From NCBI RefSeq assembly GCF_900109735.1, contig NZ_FOAS01000015.1, positions 1 to 64,000 on the forward strand: a stretch of 64,000 bases of DNA. Reading direction: 5' to 3'. This document shows, piece by piece, positions 15,151-24,327 of this stretch. How positions within the stretch are numbered: the first letter of the stretch is position 1; each line of letters begins with the position of its first letter. The DNA comes from Atopomonas hussainii (GTDB lineage: Bacteria; Pseudomonadota; Gammaproteobacteria; Pseudomonadales; Pseudomonadaceae). The notes beneath the pieces were generated by a model. That model saw only the letters and a program-made list of their open reading frames with translations. It ran no database searches and was not told the DNA's origin. A program made the position numbers and the translations under genes.

Positions 15151-16155
15151 ATGAGTGTGAAAGTTGCCATCAATGGTTACGGCCGTATTGGCCGCGCGCT
15201 GTTACGCATTTTGCTGCAAAACCCCGCCTATCAAGGCATTGAGCTGGTCGCCATCAATGATTTGGGCGATGCGGCCACGTTGGCCCACCTCACCCGTTAC
15301 GACTCCACCTTTGGCCCGCTGCAGGGCGAACTCATCGAGCAGCAAGACCACTGGCAAGCCGGCCAACATCACATTCGCCTACTGGCCGAGAAAGACCCCA
15401 GCCGCCTACCTTGGCAAGCGCTAGGCGTTGATCTGGTGCTCGAATGCAGCGGCAAGTTCAAACAGCGCGCTCAAGCGGCCGCGCATTTAAACGCTGGCGC
15501 CAAACGCGTGCTGGTCTCGCACCCGATGGACGATGCCGACCTCACCTTGGTCTACGGCGTTAACCATCAGCAGTTAACGTCTGCCATGCAGATCGTCTCC
15601 AACGCCTCCTGCACCACCAACTGCTTGGCGCCGATTGCCCAAGTGCTGGATCAGCTCTGCGGCATCGAACAAGGCCTAGTGACCACCATTCACGCCTACA
15701 CCAATGACCAGAACCTGCTGGATAAAACCCACAGCGACCTGTACCGCGCCCGCGCGGCCGCACTGTCGATGATTCCCAGCAAAACCGGCGCTGCCAAAGC
15801 CGTTGGCTTAGTGCTGCCGCACCTCAATGGCCGTCTGGATGGCTTGGCCGTGCGTGTGCCGACACCCAATGTGTCGCTGGTTGATTTAGTCGCGCAGGTC
15901 CGTAACCCCGTGGACAAATCTGCGCTGGAGCAAGCCTTCCGCGCCGCCAGCCACAGCATGCCTAAGGGCGTACTGGCGGTCAGTGACTTGCCCTTGGTGT
16001 CCATCGATTACAACGGCAATCCGCACTCCGCCACCTTAGACGCCGGGCAAACCCGCGTACAAGGCAATCTGATCAAGCTAATGGCGTGGTATGACAACGA
16101 GTGGGGCTTTGCCCACCGCATGCTGGATGTGGTGCAGCACTGGCACCAGTTATAA
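15151..16155 (+). CDS. gap: Glyceraldehyde-3-phosphate dehydrogenase, type I
   Basis: A 334-residue NAD-type GAPDH. The Rossmann start INGYGRIGR is at 8-16, the acidic residue after strand 2 (AINDLGD) favours NAD+ over NADP+, the catalytic motif SNASCTTNC is complete, and ALSMIPSKTGAA plus WYDNEWG are present. It oxidises glyceraldehyde 3-phosphate to 1,3-bisphosphoglycerate in the cytoplasm. It resembles GapA more than erythrose-4-phosphate dehydrogenase (Epd): HAYTNDQNLLDKTHSDLYRAR is Gap-like. Apparently monocistronic. Confidence 0.9.
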   Translation: MSVKVAINGYGRIGRALLRILLQNPAYQGIELVAINDLGDAATLAHLTRYDSTFGPLQGELIEQQDHWQAGQHHIRLLAEKDPSRLPWQALGVDLVLECSGKFKQRAQAAAHLNAGAKRVLVSHPMDDADLTLVYGVNHQQLTSAMQIVSNASCTTNCLAPIAQVLDQLCGIEQGLVTTIHAYTNDQNLLDKTHSDLYRARAAALSMIPSKTGAAKAVGLVLPHLNGRLDGLAVRVPTPNVSLVDLVAQVRNPVDKSALEQAFRAASHSMPKGVLAVSDLPLVSIDYNGNPHSATLDAGQTRVQGNLIKLMAWYDNEWGFAHRMLDVVQHWHQL

Positions 16156-16229
16156 CCAATACACAGCTTAACAATAGAAAAACATCTAATTCAGTTCTTA
16201 ACAGCTCGGTACAATGCGCGCCCTTGCCA

Positions 16230-16277
16230 CAGCGGTTACCCCCGCTGCTGGCGTTGGCGCGGCCTATCGGCCTGCGC
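16230..16277 (+). other. Two hairpins in the leader of the NhaC-type gene
   Basis: CAGCGG-TTACCC-CCGCTG (16230-16247) and GCGCGGCC-TATC-GGCC-T-GCGC (16257-16277, one bulged T) lie in the 156-bp gap between gap and the antiporter gene, 35 bp before its ATG. They could be a structured 5' leader. No terminator T-run follows either hairpin and no known riboswitch was recognised. Confidence 0.35.
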
Positions 16278-16311
16278 ATCCTGATTATCGACCGCAATCC
16301 GGGAGACTGTT

Positions 16312-17625
16312 ATGACTCGCCACGCCGATGCGCGCGCATGGCCGCTATTGCCGTTACTGGTATTTCTCGCCCTGTTCTTAGGCAGCGGCATCTATCACAG
16401 CCAACTTGGCACCGACTTCGCCTTCTACCAACTCAAAGCCCCCGTCGCAGCTTTGGTCGCACTGGTCGTGGCCTTGTGTTTAGGCCGTGAAAGCCTGAAT
16501 AAAAAACTCGATACGTTTATCGCTGGCGTCGGCGATAACACCATTGTGTTGATGTGCTTGGTCTTCCTCTTAGCCGGCGCGTTTGCTGCGGTGACCAAAG
16601 CCATTGGCGGTGTCGATGCCACGGTGAACGCCGGCCTGAACATTCTGCCCGAGCAGCTGGTGCTGCCCGGCTTGTTTGTGGTCGCGGCGTTTTTGGCCAC
16701 GGCCATGGGCACCTCCATGGGCACCATCGGCGCCTTAGCCCCGATTGCCGTGGGCTTTGCCCAAGCCACCGGGTTGGACATGCCGCTGACCATGGGCGCG
16801 GTGATCGGTGGCGCTATGTTTGGCGATAACTTGTCGATTATTTCCGACACCACCATTGCCGCCACGCGCTCGCAAAACGTCGGCATGCGCGACAAGTTCT
16901 TGATGAACCTGCGCATTGCCTTGCCCGCCGCCATCGCCACCCTCTTGCTATTGGCTTGGCTGGGCAGCAGTGCCGATGCCAGCGAGCCGCGTGAAGTCAG
17001 CAACTGGCTGCTGGTATTACCCTACGTGGCGGTATTGGCGCTAGCCGTGAGCGGCCTGAATGTGATTTTGGTGCTGCTCGCCGGCATTCTGCTCTCCGGC
17101 GTGAGTGGTCTCCTGCTCGCCCCGGAATACGGCGTGTTAAAGCTCGGCAACGACATCTATGCCGGCTTCGAAGGCATGCTGGAAATCATGCTGCTGTCGA
17201 TGCTGATCGGCGGTCTGTCGGCACTGATGAAAAGCCAAGGCGGCCTGCAATGTCTGAACAACAGCATTAGCCGCATCACCCAAGCTATCGCTGTGGGTCA
17301 GCGCCGTGCCGGCGAAATCGCCATTGCCTTGCTGGTGAGTATCGCCAACTTGTTTGTGGCCAATAACACCGTGGCCATCATCTTAAGCGGTGAAGTGGCA
17401 AAGAACATTGCCGATGCCGAAGATGTCGACCGCAAACGCAGCGCCAGCTTGCTGGATATTTTCTCCTGCGTGGTGCAGGGCGTGATCCCGTGGGGCGCGC
17501 AGATTCTGCTCGCCGGTTCGCTGGCGGGTCTGTCACCGCTGGCACTGGTCAGCTCGGTGTATTACTGCTGGTTATTGGCATTGGCTGCGCTGGTGTCGAT
17601 CATCCTCGGCCGCCCGCGCGACTAA
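16312..17625 (+). CDS. NhaC-family Na+/H+ (or organic ion) antiporter
   Basis: A 437-residue polytopic inner-membrane protein with about 11-12 hydrophobic segments. The central block GTSMGTIGALAPIAVG, then GAVIGGAMFGDNLSIISDTT and AATRSQNVGMRDKF (about 131-202), is diagnostic of the NhaC family. It exchanges cytoplasmic sodium or a related substrate for protons; some members carry organic acids instead, so the substrate is not certain. The ribosome site is GGGAGA. It ends in a four-base convergent overlap with the cysteine-synthase-like gene. Confidence 0.88.
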   Translation: MTRHADARAWPLLPLLVFLALFLGSGIYHSQLGTDFAFYQLKAPVAALVALVVALCLGRESLNKKLDTFIAGVGDNTIVLMCLVFLLAGAFAAVTKAIGGVDATVNAGLNILPEQLVLPGLFVVAAFLATAMGTSMGTIGALAPIAVGFAQATGLDMPLTMGAVIGGAMFGDNLSIISDTTIAATRSQNVGMRDKFLMNLRIALPAAIATLLLLAWLGSSADASEPREVSNWLLVLPYVAVLALAVSGLNVILVLLAGILLSGVSGLLLAPEYGVLKLGNDIYAGFEGMLEIMLLSMLIGGLSALMKSQGGLQCLNNSISRITQAIAVGQRRAGEIAIALLVSIANLFVANNTVAIILSGEVAKNIADAEDVDRKRSASLLDIFSCVVQGVIPWGAQILLAGSLAGLSPLALVSSVYYCWLLALAALVSIILGRPRD

Positions 17626-18710
17626 CACCACGTCGCGCTAAGCGCCGCCGGCAACCCAGTCCCTTGTTCGGCACAGGCAGCCACCTGTGCCTGCAAGGGC
17701 GCCAAGGCATAACCTTGGCTTTCTAACCACGCTTCTTGGTAGTAGGTATTGGCATAACGCTCGCCGCTATCGCACAGCAAGGTCACGATGGCACCTTGCT
17801 GCCCCGCCGCCTGCATACGCTCAGCCGCAGCCAGCACACCCAACAAGTTAGTGCCGCTTGAAGCCCCGACGCGCCGCCCTAAGCGCTCGGCCAAATAATG
17901 CATCGCCGCCAGCGACCAAGCATCCGGCACCTTGAGCATGGCATCCAACACGCTCGGCACAAACGAAGCTTCCACCTTGGGCCTGCCAATGCCTTCAATG
18001 CCCGAACCGCGCGCTAAGGTCACTGCGCTTTCGCCATCGCGGTAGAAGTCATAAAACACCGAATGCTCAGGGTCGACGGCCAACACCTGAGTGTTATGGC
18101 GTTGGTATCGCACATAACGACCAATGGTCGCCAAGGTGCCACCGGTGCCGGGGCTGGCAACAATCCACGCCGGTACTGGGTGCGCCTCACGGCTCATCTG
18201 CTGAAAGATCGATTCGGCAATGTTGTTGTTGGCGCGCCAGTCAGTCGCCCGCTCGGCGTAGGTGAATTGATCCATAAAATAACCGCCCAGCTCCGCAGCC
18301 AAACGGGCCGACTCGCTGTAAATCGCTTGCGGATCGTCCACCAAGTGGCACTGCCCACCATAAAAATTGATCTGCGCGATCTTGGCTTGTGAGGTCGTGG
18401 CCGGCATCACGGCAATAAAGGGCAAGCCCAGCAAACGCGCGAAATACGCCTCCGATACCGCCGTCGAACCACTGGAGGCCTCAATCACCGGCGCACCCTC
18501 ACGCAACTTGCCATTACACAAGGCGTATAAAAATAACGAGCGCGCCAAGCGGTGTTTCAGGCTGCCGGTTGGATGGCTCGACTCATCTTTGAAATACACC
18601 GTGATACCGGGGAAAGCCGGCAGCCCCAGCGGGATCAAATGCGTATCGGCGCTGCGATTAAAATCCGCCTCAATAATGGCGACTGCTTGAGCCACCCAGT
18701 GCCTGCTCAT
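17622..18710 (-). CDS. PLP-dependent cysteine-synthase-like enzyme
   Basis: A 362-residue fold-type II PLP enzyme. Schiff-base Lys52 sits in TGSLKHRLA, the substrate-binding loop is EASSGSTA, and the phosphate-binding loop is SPGTGGT near 204-210. A cysteine synthase or cysteine desulfhydrase activity is likely. The sequence differs from CysK and CysM (no GNTG or NPxxSxKDR form at the Lys), and it belongs to the longer 'PLP-dependent cysteine synthase family' found in pseudomonads. Stand-alone gene, divergent from nhaA; its stop codon overlaps that of the NhaC-type gene. Confidence 0.85.
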   Translation of the reverse strand: MSRHWVAQAVAIIEADFNRSADTHLIPLGLPAFPGITVYFKDESSHPTGSLKHRLARSLFLYALCNGKLREGAPVIEASSGSTAVSEAYFARLLGLPFIAVMPATTSQAKIAQINFYGGQCHLVDDPQAIYSESARLAAELGGYFMDQFTYAERATDWRANNNIAESIFQQMSREAHPVPAWIVASPGTGGTLATIGRYVRYQRHNTQVLAVDPEHSVFYDFYRDGESAVTLARGSGIEGIGRPKVEASFVPSVLDAMLKVPDAWSLAAMHYLAERLGRRVGASSGTNLLGVLAAAERMQAAGQQGAIVTLLCDSGERYANTYYQEAWLESQGYALAPLQAQVAACAEQGTGLPAALSATWC

Positions 18711-18750
18711 AAGACCTCCGAATTAACAAAAAACGCTTAAAAATTAGTCA

Positions 18751-18758
18751 TGTATACT
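18751..18758 (+). promoter_or_regulatory. Candidate extended -10 of the nhaA promoter
   Basis: TGTATACT lies 136 bp before the nhaA ATG; no good -35 is visible. The leader that follows holds CTGCA-CACAGT-TGCAG (about 18795-18810), a small hairpin. The region is shared with the divergent cysteine-synthase-like gene. Confidence 0.35.
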
Positions 18759-18893
18759 CGTTCCCGCTAGGCACAGCGAAACGAAACATCTGCACACAGT
18801 TGCAGTTTGGCGTTTTAAACCAGAATCCATAAAGTCAAACGATCCCGTTTTTCTCTGCTTTTATTGCTAGAGAATCTATAAGGAGTTTTGTTC

Positions 18894-20075
18894 ATGGTGG
18901 TACGTCTCAGGCAACGCCTAAAGCAGTTTGTTGAGCTGGAAGCAGCCGGCGGCATTCTGCTGATCATTGCCGCAGTGCTTGCTTTGCTGATCAACAATTC
19001 GCCGCTGTCGTTTCTCTACGACATGTTCCTCGAAGTGCCGGTGGCGGTGCAGGTTGGCGCACTGGAAATCAACAAACCCCTGCTGCTGTGGATTAACGAC
19101 GGCCTGATGGCCTTGTTCTTTCTGCTGATTGGCCTAGAAGTTAAACGCGAGCTACTCGACGGGCACCTCTCACGCCCCTCGCAAGTGGTTCTGCCGGGCA
19201 TGGCCGCGATTGGCGGCATGTTAGTGCCGGCGGCCATTTATGCCTGGCTGAACTGGAACGAGCCCGATGCCTTAAAAGGCTGGGCGATCCCCATGGCCAC
19301 CGATATCGCCTTTGCGCTGGGTATTCTCGGCCTGCTGGGGTCGCGTGTACCGGTCACGCTAAAACTGTTCTTGATGACCTTGGCGATCATCGATGACTTG
19401 GGCGCCATTGTGATCATTGCGCTGTTCTACTCCGCAGAGCTGTCAAACACCTCGCTGCTGTTTGCCAGTATTTTCCTCGGCATCATGGTGCTGATGAACC
19501 GCTTAGGGGTGAACAAGCTCGGCCCCTACTTGGTCATCGGTCTGTTCTTGTGGATCAGCGTGCTCAAGAGCGGCGTACACGCCACACTGGCCGGCGTAGC
19601 TATGGCCTTTATCATTCCGCTACGCACCACCGACGGCAGCCCGTCGCCGTTGCTTACCGCTGAGCATGCGCTGCACCCGTGGATTGCCTTCGCCGTGATG
19701 CCGATTTTCGCCTTTGCCAACGCGGGCGTTTCACTCAAAGGCATGACCTTCGCCAGCGTGCTTGAGCCGGTCACCTTAGGCATTATTCTCGGCCTGCTGG
19801 TGGGCAAAACCATTGGCGTGTTTGGCTTCACCTGGCTGGCCATCAAGTGCCGCATTGCCAATATGCCGGCGGAAAGCAATTGGACGCAGATTCTTGCCGT
19901 GTCGATTCTCTGCGGTATCGGCTTCACCATGAGCTTGTTCATTGGCTCGCTGGCCTTCGCGCCGGATTCCGCCTACGCCGGCATGGACCGCTTGGGCATT
20001 CTGGTGGGCTCACTGTTCTCGGCGGTGATCGGCTATCTGTTGATGGCCAAAGCCAGCCCACAAAGAGCCGAATAA
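18894..20075 (+). CDS. nhaA: Na+/H+ antiporter NhaA
   Basis: A 393-residue NhaA with about 12 membrane helices. The paired aspartates of the ion site are in [13 protein letters not shown], and the [23 protein letters not shown] and [15 protein letters not shown] signatures are present. It expels Na+ in exchange for protons and is activated at alkaline pH in characterised members. The ATG at 18894 was chosen because AAGGAG ends eight bases before it; a TTG two codons upstream is too close to that site. Ends at a strong bidirectional terminator shared with grxD. Confidence 0.95.
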   Translation: MVVRLRQRLKQFVELEAAGGILLIIAAVLALLINNSPLSFLYDMFLEVPVAVQVGALEINKPLLLWINDGLMALFFLLIGLEVKRELLDGHLSRPSQVVLPGMAAIGGMLVPAAIYAWLNWNEPDALKGWAIPMATDIAFALGILGLLGSRVPVTLKLFLMTLAIIDDLGAIVIIALFYSAELSNTSLLFASIFLGIMVLMNRLGVNKLGPYLVIGLFLWISVLKSGVHATLAGVAMAFIIPLRTTDGSPSPLLTAEHALHPWIAFAVMPIFAFANAGVSLKGMTFASVLEPVTLGIILGLLVGKTIGVFGFTWLAIKCRIANMPAESNWTQILAVSILCGIGFTMSLFIGSLAFAPDSAYAGMDRLGILVGSLFSAVIGYLLMAKASPQRAE

Positions 20076-20090
20076 GCGCTCACTGGCATA

Positions 20091-20120
20091 AAAAAACCGA
20101 GGCACTGGCCTCGGTTTTTT
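20091..20120. terminator. Bidirectional terminator between nhaA and grxD
   Basis: A-run plus CCGAGGC, ACTG loop, then GCCTCGG plus T-run. The 13-bp symmetric element terminates nhaA (plus) and grxD (minus). Confidence 0.92.
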
Positions 20121-20134
20121 ATCGCTTGGGCTAA

Positions 20135-20452
20135 TTACTCGGCCATAGCGTCTTTGATCAGGGTTTGCAGCTCACCCTTCTCGAACATTTCCAGCACGAT
20201 ATCGCTACCGCCGATCAGCTCGCCTTTTACCCACAGCTGCGGGAAGGTCGGCCAGTTGGCATAGGCCGGCAAATTAGCGCGAATTTCCGGGTGCTGCAGA
20301 ATATCCACGTAAGCGAACTTCTCACCACAGGCCATCACCGCCTGCGAGGCACGCGCGGAAAAACCACACTGAGGGGCATTCGGCGAACCCTTCATGTAGA
20401 GCAGAATGGTGTTGTTCGCGATTTGATCTTTGATGGTTTCAATAATGTCCAC
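20135..20452 (-). CDS. grxD: Monothiol glutaredoxin Grx4
   Basis: A 105-residue monothiol glutaredoxin with the CGFS active site at 29-32, the WPTFPQLW cis-Pro motif near 67-74, and GGSDIVLEM for glutathione binding. It binds or delivers [2Fe-2S] clusters and works with BolA-type proteins. The start is a GTG at 20452 preceded by GAGGTG. Single gene ending at the bidirectional terminator. Confidence 0.95.
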   Translation of the reverse strand: MDIIETIKDQIANNTILLYMKGSPNAPQCGFSARASQAVMACGEKFAYVDILQHPEIRANLPAYANWPTFPQLWVKGELIGGSDIVLEMFEKGELQTLIKDAMAE

Positions 20453-20547
20453 ACTTCACCTCGGCTTACACGGCCTGCATGGGAATTAAGCAAGCACTCG
20501 TTGGATTGCCGCGATTGTAACGAAAAAACCCATCACAAGCAGAGTGC

Positions 20548-20582
20548 CCGAGTCATTTACTCGGATAAACGCCGCAAGCGGC
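20548..20582 (-). terminator. Two small hairpins downstream of gspM
   Basis: CCGAGT-CATTT-ACTCGG (20548-20564) and GCCGC-AA-GCGGC (20571-20582) lie between gspM and grxD. On the minus strand the second is followed by GTTTATCC, so it may be a weak end of the gspE-M operon. Confidence 0.35.
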
Positions 20583-20596
20583 TGCTTAGCCTTGGC

Positions 20597-21100
20597 TCAG
20601 AAACCACCCACCGATAAAGCCAGTCGTGCGTCGGCTTTACCCGGTTCGGTACGGGTTAGATTCACCTCTTCAACCACCACGCCGCGCTCTTGCAGCTGGC
20701 CGAGCCACGCCAGCAGCGCCGTTACGGTGACCGCTTCCAGCTGCACTTCAATCCAGCCGGGTTGCTGCACATCCAAACGCTGCAAACGTAAACCTTGCTG
20801 CTGGGCGCTGGCGGTGAGTAAACCTTGCAGTTCATCGGCTGCCAGCACCACGGGGCTGGTAACTGAACGCCCCTGCAACTGCGGAGCATTCTGGCTGATC
20901 AAGGCGTGCAAGGTGCGCTGGCGCTGAAAGTCTTCACTGGCGCTGTGCATATAACGCTGCACCGGCAACCAAGCCAACACGTACACACAGACCAACAGCA
21001 AAAAGCCACTCAAGGCCGCCAAAGCAAAACGATCACGCGCCGGTAGCGCTTGCCAACGCTGCGCCAACGGGGACTGTTGCAGCTGGGTTTGCCAACTCAT
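20597..21100 (-). CDS. gspM: T2SS inner-membrane platform protein GspM (XcpZ)
   Basis: A 167-residue bitopic membrane protein. A short cytoplasmic N-terminus (LAQRWQALPARDR) is followed by a single helix (about 28-46, LAALSGFLLLVCVYVLAWLP) and a periplasmic ferredoxin-like domain. It stabilises GspL and couples the GspE motor to the pseudopilus. Last gene of the gspE-M operon; its ATG overlaps the gspL stop by four bases. Confidence 0.9.
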   Translation of the reverse strand: MSWQTQLQQSPLAQRWQALPARDRFALAALSGFLLLVCVYVLAWLPVQRYMHSASEDFQRQRTLHALISQNAPQLQGRSVTSPVVLAADELQGLLTASAQQQGLRLQRLDVQQPGWIEVQLEAVTVTALLAWLGQLQERGVVVEEVNLTRTEPGKADARLALSVGGF

Positions 21101-22257
21101 GCCTCACCTCCAATGCTGACCCGCGCCACCACGCGATCGCCTTCGCGCGAGGCCGAGCCCACCTGCACCGGCAAGCCTTGTTCGGTAAATTGCCGGCGTA
21201 GTGCCTCTAAGGCGGCAAAGTCACTGGCTTCAACTTCAAAACTTAAGCTATCGGTGCTGCGCCGATAATCCAGCTGCACGACCCGCACGCCACTGCCTTG
21301 CTGCAATAAGCCAGCCCCCACTTGCTGTAGCTGAGCCAAGAAACCGCTGCTGGTGCTGCCCTCGCCTTGACGCAGGTGCTCACGGAATTGCGCCTCTAAA
21401 TTGACGATGCGCCGGTCCTCGGGAAATAGCTGCTGATATTGCGCCGTGCTTTGCGCCGCCAAACTGTCGGCCTGCTGTTGCAGATATATCCCTTGGCCCA
21501 AGTTAAAGCCCCATTGCAGCACCGCCCACAAGGCTGCCAATGCGGCCACCGGCAACCAGCGCCGTGCTGGCTGCACAGTGCTTTGCGGGGTAAACAGGCC
21601 CTGCGCCAGCTCAATAGCATCCGCCTGCGGTTGGTTAGCACTCAGCTCAATGGCCTCTGGCCAATCACTGGGCGCCTCACCGGCAAAGCGAAAGCCCGGC
21701 GCCGCTTGCACGGCTAGCTGCTGACGCAACATGCTGGCCGTTAGGGCAATCACTTCGCCTTGCGCGTTACGCCACACGGCACGCCCGTGGCTGACACACC
21801 ACGCCGCTGTTGCCTCATCAGGCAGGGGGAATTGCTCGGCATCCAGCTGAATGCTCTGCACCGCCACCTTAAAAGGCAGCCCCTGCAAAGCCGTCAAAGT
21901 TGCCTGCAAAAGGTTTTTGCGCACTGCCACCACGCGCGTTAAACCGGCGCTATTGGCTTCGCCGATGGCCAAGTGCAGGTTGTCGATATCTTCGGCCAGT
22001 TGTTCTTCCACGGCGTACGCCAAGGCCTGTTGCAGCCAGCGCTGTTTGCGCGTGGGCAGCTCAACATGCAGCACGGTGGCCGCCTCAACCGGCAAAATCA
22101 GCCGCAGCGTCAGTGCCGCTTCGGCACATTCGGCCACCGCCGCTTGCCAAGTCTGCCAGTTGCCTTGGCCAGCGCCTTGCGCGTGCCACCAGCGCAACTG
22201 GCAATCGGCCAACGCCACCCCTTGCGCCCACTCGGGGCTCACACTTAATTGCCACAT
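21097..22257 (-). CDS. gspL: T2SS platform protein GspL (XcpY)
   Basis: A 386-residue protein with a cytoplasmic actin-like-fold domain (about 1-235) that recruits GspE, a transmembrane helix (about 240-260, WLPVAALAALWAVLQWGF) and a periplasmic ferredoxin-like domain that pairs with GspM. AAGGAG lies ten bases before the ATG. Gap of eight bases to gspK upstream and a four-base overlap with gspM downstream. Confidence 0.92.
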   Translation of the reverse strand: MWQLSVSPEWAQGVALADCQLRWWHAQGAGQGNWQTWQAAVAECAEAALTLRLILPVEAATVLHVELPTRKQRWLQQALAYAVEEQLAEDIDNLHLAIGEANSAGLTRVVAVRKNLLQATLTALQGLPFKVAVQSIQLDAEQFPLPDEATAAWCVSHGRAVWRNAQGEVIALTASMLRQQLAVQAAPGFRFAGEAPSDWPEAIELSANQPQADAIELAQGLFTPQSTVQPARRWLPVAALAALWAVLQWGFNLGQGIYLQQQADSLAAQSTAQYQQLFPEDRRIVNLEAQFREHLRQGEGSTSSGFLAQLQQVGAGLLQQGSGVRVVQLDYRRSTDSLSFEVEASDFAALEALRRQFTEQGLPVQVGSASREGDRVVARVSIGGEA

Positions 22258-22265
22258 GGCTTGCT

Positions 22266-23231
22266 TTACTCCTTGGTTGGCCGCGCTTCAGGCAGCGGCC
22301 AGCTCTGCGCGAAATCCCGCGCTAATACATACACTTTGCCCTGCGCGTCGCGCTGTAACAGCGACTGCAACACGCGTTCGCCATCGCCTAAGCGCACACG
22401 GCTGCTTACACGAAAAAACTGACTACCAACACTTAAGCCTTGCGCCTGCACCCCCATGCCCGCCAACGCCGACTGGCTTAAAAAACCCGCCACATCGGGA
22501 TAGCCCTGCGCACCGCGTGCCGCCACTAACGCTTTAGCGCTATCAACACTTAACGGCTCGGCCAGCGTGCTTAATAGCAATGCGCTGGCGGTATTGATAT
22601 TCAATGCAGCATCGGCCGGCAAAGCCGCCACCCAAGGCTTTAGCTTGCGCCAATCGAGTTCGGTCATGCCCAACAGCAGGCGTAACTCGCTGGCATCGCT
22701 GAGCAAGCGATTAGCCGCCCGATACGGCGGCTGCTCCAACAAATACGCGCCGTCTTCGGCACCGTTTTCGCCGCTGACTTCTTGATCGGCATCCAGCCAA
22801 TCGACCAAACGCTGTGCATACGGGGCCTGTATCTCTAAGCGGCGCAATAAGCGCTCGAAGCGCGCCAAGGCGATGCTGTCGACTTGCTTGTCGCGCACTA
22901 GGCTATTGAGGTTAAAACGCCCGGCCAGGTCTTCAATATGCACGCTGATCGTACCGCCATCGACCGGATAATCCGGCAGCGGTTTGGCCCACGCTTCTTG
23001 TAGGTGATCGAGCGGCTGATTGGCATTTCCTGCTTTGGCATCGCGCTGCAAGATGGCTTGTGCCAAGCGCTCGCCACCCAAGGCGTAATGCATGGCTTGG
23101 CGCTGGGTAAGCGGCACGCCGACGGCGCGAATGGTGAGTTGCTGACGGCTGATCATCGCCGCGCACACCACAGTCACCAGTGCCACAATCAGCAGCACGG
23201 TAATCAGCGCGACACCCGCCTGACGCTTCAT
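22266..23231 (-). CDS. gspK: T2SS minor pseudopilin GspK (XcpX)
   Basis: A 321-residue minor pseudopilin. Prepilin leader MKRQAG followed by VALITVLLIVALV; it lacks the Glu at mature position 5, as usual for GspK, which caps the pseudopilus tip with GspI and GspJ. The large alpha domain is inserted after the helix, including LVDWLDADQEVSGENGAEDG with Ca-binding-type acidic residues. Its ATG overlaps the gspJ stop by four bases. Confidence 0.93.
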   Translation of the reverse strand: MKRQAGVALITVLLIVALVTVVCAAMISRQQLTIRAVGVPLTQRQAMHYALGGERLAQAILQRDAKAGNANQPLDHLQEAWAKPLPDYPVDGGTISVHIEDLAGRFNLNSLVRDKQVDSIALARFERLLRRLEIQAPYAQRLVDWLDADQEVSGENGAEDGAYLLEQPPYRAANRLLSDASELRLLLGMTELDWRKLKPWVAALPADAALNINTASALLLSTLAEPLSVDSAKALVAARGAQGYPDVAGFLSQSALAGMGVQAQGLSVGSQFFRVSSRVRLGDGERVLQSLLQRDAQGKVYVLARDFAQSWPLPEARPTKE

Positions 23232-23947
23232 GGCTGCGCCCCTTGGCCGTTCGCCGGGTTTTGCCCAGCCCCGTTATCGCCGCCATTGCTATTGCCACCC
23301 GCTTGGCCGGGCAAGGTCGGCGGCGTGCCATCGGGCAAGCGCCATTGGCGCACTAGCTCACCATAATGCGGGTGCTCAAAGGTAAAACGCAGGGCTTTGG
23401 GCAACGATGGCACGCTCTGACTGGGATCACTGCCGCTGCGCACATCATTAACCGGCCATTGGCTGTGCCACTGATTTTGCTCATCCAGCACCTCGATCTG
23501 CGCGCTGCGAAGCTCGCTGAGTACGCGCTGCACTTGCGGTAACGAGTCCTGCGCTTGGTCGAGTACTTGCCAGTACTGGCGGCTTAGCTCGCCCGTTTGG
23601 AATTGCCAGCGTACGCGCTGCAAATCACTACGGCGGCGCCCCAGCGGGTTACTCCAGCCGGCACGTGTCCACTCCAGCTGCACCCGGCCATCGCCCGATT
23701 GCAGTACCAAGGCCGGCAACTCGTCGCCATAGGCGGCACGCACCGGACGGGCGCGCAGTTGCAGTAAGTCACGCTCGAACACTTCCAGCGCACGCACTAA
23801 CTCGCGCAAGCGCTGCTCTTGCGCTTTGATGCGCTGATCGCTGGTCAGCACGGTGTCCATCATGCGGTAGGTCGCCAGCCCCACGAGGGCAAAAATGCTG
23901 ATGGCGATCATCACCTCAAGCAGCGTAAAGCCCGCACTACGCCTCAC
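23228..23947 (-). CDS. gspJ: T2SS minor pseudopilin GspJ (XcpW)
   Basis: A 239-residue prepilin-like protein with leader MRRSAG cleaved before FTLLEVMIA (Glu5 present). The C-terminal tail (from about 215) is rich in Gly and Asn (GQAGGNSNGGDNGAG), longer and less structured than the globular core, an unusual low-complexity end. It forms the tip complex with GspI and GspK. Four-base overlaps with the genes on both sides. Confidence 0.92.
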   Translation of the reverse strand: MRRSAGFTLLEVMIAISIFALVGLATYRMMDTVLTSDQRIKAQEQRLRELVRALEVFERDLLQLRARPVRAAYGDELPALVLQSGDGRVQLEWTRAGWSNPLGRRRSDLQRVRWQFQTGELSRQYWQVLDQAQDSLPQVQRVLSELRSAQIEVLDEQNQWHSQWPVNDVRSGSDPSQSVPSLPKALRFTFEHPHYGELVRQWRLPDGTPPTLPGQAGGNSNGGDNGAGQNPANGQGAQP

Positions 23948-24327
23948 GAGCCTGCCCCAATAAAGCCGATCAGGCTTTGCACGGCGCGCTCTTCAATCGG
24001 TTCGCTGCCGCCCTTGTTGGGCTTAGCCGCCACCCACACAGTCACGCGCAGCATGCCCGGCTCGCTGGTGGTTTCGATCAGCTCTAGGCGCTGCCAGCGG
24101 CGCCCGGCGTAATCCAATTCGGTTTGCTCTCGCCCTGGCTGCACATTAGGCGTCCACGCCAGTTCTTGCAGACGGTTATCGGCTAACCAACTGGCTAAGG
24201 TCTTATCTTCTAAACGAATCGCGTTACTCACACTGCGCCCGCTGGCGACCAAGATCACCGCCGCCACGGTGGCAAACACCGCCAAAGCCACCAGCACTTC
24301 GAGCAAGGTAAAGCCGCGCGATTTCAC
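23944..24327 (-). CDS. gspI: T2SS minor pseudopilin GspI (XcpV)
   Basis: A 127-residue prepilin-like protein, leader MKSRG then FTLLEVLVALAVFA with Glu5. Characteristic NRLQELAWTP downstream of the helix. It nucleates the pseudopilus tip and recruits GspJ and GspK. Four-base overlaps with gspH and gspJ. Confidence 0.93.
   Translation of the reverse strand: MKSRGFTLLEVLVALAVFATVAAVILVASGRSVSNAIRLEDKTLASWLADNRLQELAWTPNVQPGREQTELDYAGRRWQRLELIETTSEPGMLRVTVWVAAKPNKGGSEPIEERAVQSLIGFIGAGS

Noticed and set aside
15151-16155. Identity as Epd (erythrose-4-phosphate dehydrogenase)
   Set aside because: The HAYTNDQNLLDKTHSDLYRAR and SMIPSKTGAA segments match Gap, while Epd has a different sequence there.
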